A stretch of DNA of 64,000 nt, from NCBI GenBank assembly GCA_002682825.1, contig NOKP01000006.1, forward strand, positions 434,001-498,000. Reading direction: 5' to 3'. Shown in pieces: positions 23,717 through 34,768 of the stretch. Position numbers and translations under genes: made by a program. Under the pieces are notes generated by a model. The model was not told where the DNA came from and did no database searches. It saw only the letters and a list, made by a program, of their open reading frames with translations. Origin of the DNA: Neonectria sp. B-13. Lineage: Eukaryota > Ascomycota > Sordariomycetes > Hypocreales > Nectriaceae. Positions within the stretch are counted from its first letter, which is position 1, and the number at the start of each line of letters is the position of its first letter.

Positions 23717-26539
23717 ATGGCGGAAAACGAGAAGACGGTTCCCACGGGCGGGGCGACAGAACTTCCAGAGCACATTCGCCGCCGCCCTCAGTCAATCCGC
23801 CTTCAGAATGTCCGCCCTCAGTCTGTTCGCAGCACCCAGACTGCGTCTTCCAGCGACGCAGCCTCCGACTACAACGAGGTAATTCCATCTTGGTGCTGAT
23901 CCATACCCATGTCCCTCTCTACTGCCCAATTATTGCCGAAATCGCCGACTTGTTCCATTGACCATTCCCCCGTCTAGTCCTTCTCCTACGATGAAGATGA
24001 TCTGGATGACTACCACACCACTGAGCAAGACCTCCACGTTACCGAAGATGATCTGCTCGAGGCCCGCGAACTCGCCTCCAAGTATACCCTCGAGGATGTC
24101 CGCGATATCATGACACGCGTCCACAAGATCCACGAAAAGGACCCCAACTTCCCCCTTGCCGTCATCCAGAAAATCAAGTCCTTCATCGACAACGATGACC
24201 TCTTCACCAACCCGGAGAAGTACGAGAACATCGTCCAAGAGATGAAGCTCGAGGCCGCCCTCATCACAAACAACAGTCCCTACGCCGAGGTCCGCGCTGT
24301 CGTGAGCAACAAGGACGACACCAGCGTGCCCTGCTCCACCATTCGCAGCTGGGCCATTGGCCTCACCTTTTCCGTCCTCCTCGCCTTTACCAACCAGCTC
24401 TTCGACATCCGCCAACCCGCCATACGCATCATGGCCAACGTCGCCCAGCTGCTGGCTTACCCCATCGGCAAGGGCTGCGAGCGCTGGCTGCCCGACAAGA
24501 GCTTCACCATGTTCGGCGTGCGCCATTCTCTCAACCCCGGCCCCTTCTCCAAGAAGGAGCACATGCTCATCACCATCATGGCCAATGTCGCATACAACAC
24601 CCCCTACACAAACTACATCATCTGGGTCCAATATCTCCCCCAGTACTTCAACCAGCCCTATGCCTCCCACTTCGCCTACCAGATCCTCATCGCCCTCAGC
24701 ACAAACTTCATTGGCTACGGCATGGCTGGTATCTGTCGCCGCTTCCTCGTTTACCCCTCCTACTGTGTCTGGCCCGCCTCCCTCGTCACCATTGCCCTCA
24801 ACTCCGCCTTCCACAACGACATCAACACCCCTGTTGAAGGCCCCTTTGGCAAGGTATGGCGCATCTCCCGGCTCAAGTTCTTCTACGTCATGTTTGGTGC
24901 CATGTTCATCTGGTTCTGGTTCCCCAACTTCATCTGGACCTCCCTCTCCAACTTCAACTGGATCACTTGGATCGCCCCCGACAACCGCAATTTGAACACC
25001 ATTACTGGCTCCAACAACGGCCTCGGTGTCAACCCTTTCCCCACCTTTGACTGGAACATCTTGCTCTGGGACTCTGCCGACCCGCTCATGGTCCCCTTCT
25101 TCAGCACCTTCAACCGCTTCATCGGCGTCTTCATTTCCTTCTGGGTTGTTGTCGGCTTCTGGTACGGAAACCTCTACGACACGGGCTACCTCCCCATCAA
25201 CACCAACCGAGTCTACGATCACTTTGGCAAACTCTACAACGTCTCCCTCGCCGTCAACGAAAAAGGCCTGTTCGACGCTGACAAGTATGCCGCCTACTCG
25301 CCGCCATTCCTGGGTGCCGGAAATGTCGTCATCTACATGTTCTTTTTTGGCATCTATACCTCAACTCTAACCTATGCAGTGCTATATCATCGCCACGAGA
25401 TCGTCACGGGATTCAAGGGCCTCATTAACAGCATGCGAAAGAAGAAGCCTGCCGCCAACGATGAGCTGCACGACCTGGACGTTCACAACCGCCTGATGAA
25501 GTCGTATCGTGAGGTTCCGGAATGGTGGTACATGATATGCCTCGTCCTGGCCATCGCATTTGGTATCTCAGGTATCGCGGGCTGGGATACTCACACCTCC
25601 CCTGGCGTCATCTTCTACGGTCTTGCCCTCTGCCTTGTCTTTGTCATCCCGGTTGGCATCATCAAGGCAATGACTGGAATCGAGGTCACTCTCAACGTCC
25701 TCGCCGAGTTTATCGGAGGATCATGGGTCGAGGGTAATGCCCTGGCCATGAACTACTTCAAGTCTTTCGGATATGTTACTTGCGCCCACGCCGTCATGTT
25801 CTCCAATGACCTCAAGCTGGCCCACTACGTCAAGATCCCTCCTCGACACACCTTTTCCGCCCAGATTGTCGCCACCTTTATCAGCACATTTATCTGCGTC
25901 GGAGTCCTCAACTTCCAGATGACCTTTATTGACGATGTGTGTACCGAAAACGCCCGGTTCAAGTTGACCTGCCCTGGTGTCAACACATTCTTCACCGCTT
26001 CGGTTCTTTGGGGAACTGTCGGTCCTAGCAAGATCTGGGGTCACAATGGACAATATAGCGAGACCTTGATCGGGTTTCCCCTGGGCGTTGCTGTTGTCTT
26101 CTTGATCTGGGGCCTCAACAAGAAGTTCCCCAAGTGGACGTGGACCCGACAGATCCACCCCGTCGCCATCATGTACGGAGGTATCGTTTGGGCACCGTAC
26201 AACATGTCGTATGTGTGGCCCTCGGTGCCCATTGCATACTTTTCGTGGATTTACCTCAAGTCACGCTTTCTTGGCCTATGGTCCAAGGTACGTCCCTAGA
26301 TGCTTTGTTGTTGTGGACATAACTAACTTTGACAGTATAACTTTGTGCTCTCAGCAGCTTGGTCATGTGGCATTGCCATTTCCGGCATCATCATGTTCTT
26401 CGCACTGCAGTACAACGGCAACGAGTTTGAATGGTGGGGCAACGACGTTGCCTACCGGGGTTGCGAAGACACCGCCTGCACGTTGAAGACGCTGAAAGAC
26501 GGAGAGTATTTTGGCCCTCGGATCGGAGACTTTTCTTAG
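23717..26539 (+). CDS. OPT-family oligopeptide transporter
   Basis: Proton-coupled uptake of small peptides or related compounds across the plasma membrane is the role known for this family. Three exons, 23717-23878, 23978-26287 and 26336-26539, are in phase 0 and give 891 residues, a usual length. The N-terminus is hydrophilic and acidic; after it come about 12-16 hydrophobic segments. The family signature NPGPFSKKEH lies near residue 240. Other typical motifs are YNTPYTNYI, GGSWVEGNALAMNYFK and, near the end, a short W/C-rich tail (EWWGNDVAYRGC). The start at 23717 has a good context (GCCATGG); an in-frame ATG at 23684 is also possible. It is convergent with the NRPS-like gene, with 317 bp between the stops. 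Peptide uptake or export for a neighbouring pathway is conceivable but not shown. Confidence 0.92.
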
Positions 26540-26856
26540 GTGGCTGTCGTGCGGCTACCGAAAGACATGATTTAAGCAATGTTAATGAGAGCGTGTTTTG
26601 AAATTGAGGGTTTCTTTTGGGATTTGGATAACTTATATACCCCACGGATATATCGACGAATAAAATAGACTCGTTGAATGCGATATACAACAAGATGTAT
26701 ATTCTAAAGCTCTTTTTGACAAGGTCTCCGCTGCTGAGAACATACTCGTCTATTCCCAAGACAAAAACAAGAAAAACAGAGGTATCATCATCCAACGCCT
26801 TAACCCCTAGCTGGTTGACAATAGAAAAACAAAAATAACAAATGAAAAAATGACAA
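26540..26856. other. Spacer between convergent OPT and NRPS-like genes
   Basis: AT-rich 3' spacer. A polyadenylation-like AATAAA lies at 26659-26664 on the plus strand, 120 bp past the transporter stop. Nothing else is seen. Confidence 0.5.
26659..26664 (+). terminator. Candidate polyadenylation signal of the OPT gene
   Basis: AATAAA hexamer 120 bp after the stop, in AT-rich sequence. Fungal genes often use weaker variants, so this is only a candidate. Confidence 0.4.
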
Positions 26857-29800
26857 CTACTTCGATGAAACCCGACCTCCCACTGGAGATTCTCGGCCAT
26901 TGTATAAGGCTCCCCACATCGACTTGTGCTTTTCGCCAAAAGTTGGCGACAACGGACTCACGCCACCCTGCTGGACAGGCAGCTTCTCATCGCCCTCTTC
27001 CATGATGGTTTCCACAAAATTATCAGAGCCACCGCTGTTTCGTCCTGCGAATAGTCCCGAGAGAGAGGAAATGTCCATGAGCTCTGGGATTGTGCCCTCG
27101 CGGATGTTGCTCATGGGAGTGCGCGGCGAGGAGATGGGTGAGACAAGGGCTTCATCGCTGGTAGGCGATCCCTCATCTTGTTCCTTGTGGTCTTTGTTCT
27201 CCTTGTGCTTTTTCCAGCTGGGCGCCTTGATGCTCAGCCCGCGCATGCTTCCGCGGCTTTCGCGCCCGCGGAGAAGACGGATGCTGTTGCGCCACGTCAG
27301 TGGTTGTGTTGAGACGCCGGACTTGGGCCGCTGTGCTGGGGTTGCGGCTTGTGCGGATGCATCAACCCTGAAGCTCATCGTCTTCCGGGGGAGCGGTAGA
27401 GAGAGGGCGCCACCCTCGCGGAGTCTGCGGGCGATGAACTCGATTTGGGCGAGCATCGTGGGGTTCTCGATGACGTCCTCTGCCGTAAAGGTTACAGCAT
27501 TGATGCCCTTGATGTTGACCTTGGGCAACTTCTGGTTGAGGTGCTTGGCAAGGGGATGCGCAGGTAGAAGTGAGCTCCCATCGGTGTAGAATGCTCCTTG
27601 TTGAAGCTTGTCCTGGCTCTTAGGCTTCAGGGCTTCGTCCCAGGCGGCGGAGACAGCAGTTTCGAGATGACCGCGCTGTTCCGGAAGTAGCAGTTGGTCG
27701 AGAGGAATCCGTAGCCCATCTTGTTCCTGGGCGGGAAAAGGAATCCGCTTCTCTGAGCGCTCAATCTCCTCTGCAGACTGCAGCATGGGCTGGTCGACGG
27801 TGTCGCGGTACGTTAGTGTCTCCAACGCGGCGACGAGCAGTCTCATGCACTCTTCGGCAAAGGCGCTGCTGACGCGGTCCTCGGTGAACTTGATCTCGAG
27901 GCCCATCCGCTCAGAGGTCTCCATCGTTGAGCACACGAGGAGGTCCGGGAGATCGCGCGCTTCTGGCTCGACCGTTTTGTAAGTAAAGGTTGTGCCTCCA
28001 ATGTTGAGCGTGGCAGAGCCGTTAGTCGTAGCCATGGTCCGATGCTGGACGACGGTGCTGAAGCGCGTCCACGAGGGCCAGTCGGTGCACTTCTGTGCAA
28101 GCTCTTGAATTCCAAACGACTCATACCGACAGTTGGACCGCCGCTGGCGCTGGATATACTTCATGAGGTACAGTGGAGTTCGGTGTCCAGAGGGGAAGCA
28201 GACGCGCACCGGGATCGTGTTGGTCAGGGGACCGACCATGCTGGAGAGATTGGCATTGTCGGGGAGTCGGATGTTGTGCCCCTGGATAGTTTCTCCAAAG
28301 AGCACGTCGTTCATTCCAGAGATGGTGGCGAGCACCGTTGCCCAAGCCGCCTTGATAATGGTGTCAGGGGCCATACCGTGGCCGCTGAGCATGCTGATCT
28401 TGACGGTTTCTTGAACAGACTTGACCTGAGATGCCATGCCGCACGGCTTGGAGTGGGAGACGACCTTGGTCATCTTGGCCCCATCCAGTTGTTCCGTCCA
28501 GTATGCGATGCCTTCCAGGTAGTTGGAATTGGCTGCCCGCATGTATTCAAAGAAGCTTGATGCGGTGGGAACATCTTTCGCTTCATACAGAGCGGTGAGA
28601 TCCTGCACGAAAAGAGGAGCCGAGGCGTCGTCAATCTGCGCTTTGCCGAGCCTCACAATAAGCGTGCTTTGCTCCCCAGCGTCAAGGTAGCTGAAGCCAG
28701 TCACGGGCAAGTTGGGCTGAAACTCGATGTCTTGGCCCTGCTTCACCAGCTGCTCTGTGACAATGTCTAGCTGCGAGTTCGGACACGTGAATCTGTTGAA
28801 AGTAGGCGTGAACGAGCTGCACATGACTTGATACACCTGGTGTTCATGTATGACAAAAGCCGTTCGAAGGACCGGGTGCAGCTTGGTGAGTGCCTCGCAT
28901 GCAGACTGGAGCCTATCGGCACAAACGCTGCCGTTGAAGTTCAAGACGAGACAGACAATATCAGCCCGCGTCGTGTACATGCCCAACTCGAGATTCCGAA
29001 CCTGCTCCGACGAGGCATTGGCGACGTCGAGCACGTCCTGCACGGGACACTGCAGCTTGGGGGCAATGACGCTCTTGACGAAGTTGTAGTTGAAGCCCTT
29101 CATCGAAGCCGTCATACGTGACGCCTTGACTCGATCTTTTTTGGAGGGGTCTAGCGACGCCGACCGGCACACTTCTGTGAGGGTGGCTTCCTTGAAGATT
29201 TCGGCCAGGGAGACTCGGATGCCGACTCTTCGGCACGAGACAATGAGCTCCGAAGCAAGGAACCTGTTTCCTCCAGCAGAAAGAAAACTGCTCGTACCCC
29301 TGATATCCGCGGGCGAGACGGAGAGCACACGCGCCCAGATGGCCCTCATGACCTCCTCGGGGCGAGTCAGGGGTAGGGGCTTCTGGGTCAGGACGACGCG
29401 CTGGATCTCCTGCGGGTTCGGCACGGTCGACATTTCTAGGAGCTCTGAGTAGCTGAGCCCCGCTGCAATGCGCAGGAGCTTGCGGCGGTTGATCTTGAGC
29501 GACGTGGACATGGGGAAGTCCTTGAGTGGGATGAACAAGGCGGGAACGCAGTGCTCTGGGAGCTTGGCCGCGTGCGCCTCGGGGTTCTCGAGAGACGCCT
29601 CAAAGAGCTTCTGGGCGATATAGGTGCGCTCCTTGACCCGGAGACTGACTTTATCAAAGCCTTCCTGACCGTGAAAGAGGGTGTCGCCAAGCTCGAGAAA
29701 GGCAGCGAGGACCCTGATTGAGTCCTTGGTGGCAATCTTGTCCACCACGACGTCGACCCCTGGGCCGAGACAGTGTCGGATTCTCTGTTCCACGTCTGCG

Positions 29801-32800
29801 ACGTCCACGGTCGAGCCGTCGACAACAACTTCATCGCGGACGCTCGAGATGAACTGCACATTGCCGTCGTCCAGATACCGCACACGGTGGCCCGTCTTCA
29901 GGTACCGCGGCTTTTGCTTGTCTGAACTGTGTCGCGGGCCCGGAGCTACAAGTGGCAGGTCTGGAGCGAACCGGTGGGGAGTGACGACCGGGCTGTCGAT
30001 GGCCAACTCTCCGATTGCCCCTACGGGCATCAGCTTCCGGGGGTCTTCGGGGTTCAAGATCCAGAAGCGGCCGGCCAGGGGTGGAGGGATGACGCTCAGA
30101 TCCTTGCCATTGGCCACCTCAGTGATGGAGATGCCGAGAGGACATACGTCGGGTGCGCCGTACGCAAGGAGGACGTTTCTATTCTCGAGCCAGGGGCCAT
30201 AGGTATCAGGGTCGAGCTTTCTCGTTCGGAAGCAAAGCGTCTTGAGGGCGGGAACTGTCTCGGGCTTGATTCTGCGTGCGAGCACGCCTGTCATGTATGT
30301 CCAGGTCACGCCCATTCTTGCCATGGACCCCGCCAGGTCGTGGACGCGGTCATTGGCGGACGGGATACAAACGCAGCCACCGTGGACCATGGTGCCCAGA
30401 ATCTCTACCAAAGAAATGTCGACGTTGAAAGCCGACAGTTGCAGGACACGGCTCTCGCTGTTCATCTTGAGCGCCGCCCCTTGGCTGGCAAAGATGGAGC
30501 AGAGCGACGCGTGTGTAAAGAAGATGCTCCTAGAAGCCCCGCTGCTTGTTCGCTTGGGAGTCACAAAGACACACGCTGCGTGCTCGGGGGTGGACTCTCG
30601 CGCAATCGTGGACATGCGCGGAGGCAGCATGACGAAGAAGGCGTTGTTAACGATGACGAGGTTCATCACCACCGAGCCGAGTTCCTTCCAGGCCGTCTCG
30701 GTGGCGAGGACGATGTGAGGATTGAGATAATTGATGGTCGACCTGACGGTAAGCTGGTCCTGGTAGTCCAACGCAACGAAGCTCGCGCCGGCCTGCATCA
30801 CGGCTAGGAGCATGATCGGAGCCCAACGGTTCTTCTCGAGGATAACGGGGACAGTCATCCCAGGCCCGACTCCTAAGTTGACCAGATATGTTCTGAGCCT
30901 CGTTACCAACGTAGCCAGCTGGATGTATGTCAAGTCACCGTCCCAAGAGCAGATGGCTGGGGCGTGCGGGCGGATCTGGCCGTGGCGAAGTATCACGTCG
31001 TGTAGGCATGCCGAGACTTTCTGGGACCTCTGGCTTGCTTCCCAATCCTGGACGACAAGCTGTGCGTAGTCGCGGTCGGTAAAGAGGTCCACCTCTGCAA
31101 TCAGGCGGGTCGGGTGCTCGACAATGCTCTTGACGGCGCGCTCGAAGCTGTGCATAACGCTTTGGATCTGGTTGTTGGAGAGGAAGCGGGAGCTGAGGTT
31201 GGCGTGGAGATGGTCGCCAGTGAACATGGCTGTGAGGGACAGGTGGCAGTCTGTCTGGCGGGCAGAAGTGACCAAGGACGGTGTGAGTTCACTCAGATCT
31301 GTGTCCTCCTCATCCGCAAAGACATCCGAGTCCTCGAAGAAGAAGCAGGTATTGAATAGATCCTTTTCCCGAAGTCGAAGAGCATGCTGGATCTCCGCCA
31401 TGGTGAGACTCTGGTGCTTCCGGGCGTTGGCAAATCCCTCATTCACTGTCGCCAGGCACTTCTTGATGCTCTGGTTGGGAGAGGCATCGATCGAGCACGG
31501 CAGGATGCTGGCGAAGCTGCCCACGGCGTTGCCGATGCCCTGCAGAAGCTCTTCGTCGCGGCCGGCGTATTGATAGCCAAAGGCAACGCGGTCCATGCCA
31601 ACAAATGCACGCAACACGAGCGCCCAGGCGAGCTGTAGAACCGCGGTAGGCTCAACCTCACGCTCCTGACAACATGCCATGAGTTGTCCACGCGTCACCT
31701 CGAGGTCAAAGGGCTGCGGCTTGGCCTCAGCTTCGGGGCTTAGCTGGGGGAAAAGACAAGACTTTGCGCCCGCTAGGTCCGCCTTCCACACCTCAAGGCT
31801 ATATGATGTGTCCAAGGACGAGACATGGTATAGGTATGTGCGGTGGAGAGACTCGTTGTGCGATGGCGTCTGCCCAGAGTAGACGCTGCACAGCTCTGCC
31901 ACTAGGTTGTGAACACTCATCAACTGCTTAATTAGTGCTTGCTTCTATCTTGAAGGAAGGGGTACTAACATCACAAATTGCTTGGCTGACATCCACTCTT
32001 ACCAAAGTCTTTTGGGATGTGTGGCACACCGAAAGGCGATGCCGTGGCTCTGTCAAGGGGGTCTTGAGGGTTGGCACTTGGGACAATGCCTCCTCTGGCC
32101 TCGACGACTCGATAAAAAGCATGCTGGGAGAAGTCTTCCTTAGCACAACTTGGTCAAACAAGCCCTCTCGAGAAACGCTGTCGATGAAGATGCTGCGCAG
32201 GGCGGGCTTGCTAGCGACGATGCTTTCCCAGGCTTTGCAGAGGCGGGTGGCGTCGACTGCATTACCATCAGGCGCACGCAGTTCGTATATACCGTGGACG
32301 TGGAAACTCTCGGCAGACTGGCTCTGGGACATGAGAATCTCTTGCTGTGCTGGGGTGACTGGGTAGATGGTCTCAACGTCCTTGGAGCTCGGGAGACCAG
32401 AACCGACGAGGCGATCAGCACCTAGTCTAGCGAGCGCCTTGTAAGACGTCCTCAAAAGAGGGACATCAGACAAAGTTAACTCGGGCTCGTGGTACCTCAT
32501 CCTGCCGATAGCTTCTAAGACCAGATGCTCAAAGGCCTGCACCCACATCTGGATCTTGCCCTGATGGTTGGCGTTCTTGTTGTAAGTAAACTCGACGCGG
32601 GCGCCAGAGTCGTCGATCATGACTGACACCTCGAACAGCGCCATCCGGCCGACCTTGGGGCCGATATCAGATCTCAGCGTGCCCGCGACTTGGCCGGGGA
32701 CAGGAACGGGCTGTAAGATGCCGCTGGGGCGCTGGATCTGCTGGAGAGTGTCCACCCAGTTAAGAATGACCTCGACGGGGATGCCAGAGGCGGCACCCTC

Positions 32801-34768
32801 TGCCGTGGAGAACTCCGAGGTAAAGAACGGGATGCCGTCGCGAGGGATCGCCCGACGAGTGTCCTTCATCAGCTTGATGACTTGGATCAGGTCCGTCGTG
32901 GCATCTATTCCCACGCCGACTGGACACAGAGACGTAAACCAACCAACCGTCTCCATAATATTGAAGTCGTCATGTACCACTTCGCGACCATGCTCCCGCT
33001 TCCAGAGAGTCGGGGGCTCTCTGTCGGCGAATGTCTGGCGAAAGGAAAGGAGGAGAGCTGCCAGGAAGAGGTCGGCAGCGTCGGTTCGCAAGACGTCGAC
33101 GCATGCCTTTTGCAGGATGGAGGATAGTTCTGCAGAAAGGGAGAAGCTGGACTGTTGGGTGTTGCCGTAGCAGTTTGAATCGCGATGTAGGTTCCAGTAT
33201 TCTAGATCGGCTGGTAGAACGTCGAACGGGAGGGTGGGTTCGAAGAGTCTTTGGCTCATCTCGTAGCTCTGATAATCAACCCAGTAGGGGAAGGGAATAG
33301 AGCCCTCTGATAACAGAGTCCCCTCGTGCAACAGCTCGTCGAGATCATGCACAATGATGCGCCACGATATCAAGTCGACTACTAGATGATGTGCGGTGAG
33401 GTAGAGCGTCTGTTCGTTGTCGTTCTTGACATGCTCGACAGCAAAGACGGGGCCATCCGTAGGGTTGATAGTTGCTTGAGCGGCCTCGATGAGAGTCACC
33501 ATCTCCTCGTCGTCAACATCGGTGTGATGTCCAAAGCGATACGAGTTGGAGGCTTGGGGAATGATAACTTGCACCCAGTCGTCGGGGATTGGCCTGAAGC
33601 GGGCACGAAGCATGGCATGACGAGCGACCACGGCCTCGACAGCGGCCTCGATGTCAGTGTCGTCAGCTCCGCCCTTGATGCGTAACATAAGGCTCTGGGT
33701 ATGTCGGTACTCGGGTTCGACAATTGACGCCGACTCTTGTACATGGCGCATTGAGGTTTGGAAATAAAGCTGCTGCATGGGCGCCAGCGGGAAACACTCC
33801 ATTTCGTCGCAGTCAAATTGGTCTTCCTCTCTCCAAACAGACCTCCTCGACTCTGCCCAGGACTTAACCTTCCTCTGTCTTGACGTCGGACTCATTCCCC
33901 GACGTCGCGGTTCGGGTATTTGCAGCTTCATAATCTCCTCGTAGACGGCCTCGTTGATGTTCTGGACCCATGTCTGCAGGGCCCTGGTGTCTGGCCTGCC
34001 GTCGTCGTGTTCGGCCATTAATAGCAGGGGGATCCAGATCTGTGGACGCCGGGAGTCGGCTCCCCATTCTTGCACGGCCATGCGTAGCGAGCGAATCTCT
34101 TTCTTTTGCATGGCGTGTTCGGACCGCGGCGGCAGCGCTGTGTCTCCTGACTTCTCAGCTGTTGATGTCTCTGAGTCGGAGATAGTGACGAGGGCTACGA
34201 GCTGACCGTCAAATGGCCCGGCTCGGGGCGCCACCAAACAGACATTGCGAACTCGTGGGCTCGACTTTAGAAGGCTCTCAAGATCCTGGCCCGTCGGCCG
34301 GGCAGCAGCGCAAGAGTCGTTGCTGCTGGAATTGGTTGTCAACGAGCCATAGCTCGACACGGAGTATCTGTAGGTTGGTGAAAAGACATCGTCGGCACCG
34401 GCACTGAAGTTAGACGGCACGGAACCTTCTTCCTCTTCGGAGGTAGGCGGCGTGCTGGCGTCCAAGTGCACCGAGCTGAGAGGAAGACGGGGAGGGAAGG
34501 GAGTTATGCAAGTCTGGAGCTCGGCAAGTGTGTGGCAGCCCATGATGTCGTCGGCCTTGACCTCGATGCCTTTCCTGCGGCAGGCCATGCGCAAAGCCTC
34601 TGCGGTATCTTCATCGCCGCCGAGGTCTGTGAAGGAGTCGAAGAGGAGGATTTCGCTCCTGGGGATGTCGAGGGTCTGGGCGACGGCGATGATGAGGCGC
34701 TCGGAGGCGGGTTCATCGTGTAAGACGTTTGTGTCAAGCCGGGGCAGGCTCGGTCGTTGCTCGTTCAT
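26857..34768 (-). CDS. NRPS-derived multidomain protein with degenerate active sites
   Basis: Two exons, 31970-34768 and 26857-31923, with a 46-nt phase-0 intron (GTTAGT...AAGCAG), give 2,621 residues. Order seen: carrier-like domain (20-90), Ser-rich linker, adenylation C-terminal remnant (165-290), epimerization domain (325-770), condensation domain (from 805), adenylation domain (1237-1740), carrier (near 1820), second condensation domain (1890-2330), carrier-like segment (near 2384) and a basic Ser/Pro-rich tail (2435-2621). Carrier serines are Glu53 and Arg1820. The adenylation domain has TGH instead of TGD, YGAPD for YGPTE and no TSGSTG loop, but keeps FNVDIS and a KINR lysine. The condensation motifs read SQAICD and KAQIDD, without HH. 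The epimerization HHLVVDLISW (460-469) is intact. Only the last carrier-like segment has a suitably placed Ser. Peptide synthesis seems unlikely; another role is possible but unknown. Confidence 0.88.

Noticed and set aside
23930..25222. 430-codon minus-strand frame rich in Gly, Glu, Val and Asp
   Set aside because: Lies antisense to the OPT transporter; its composition is the mirror of the transporter's codon usage and it shows no family pattern.
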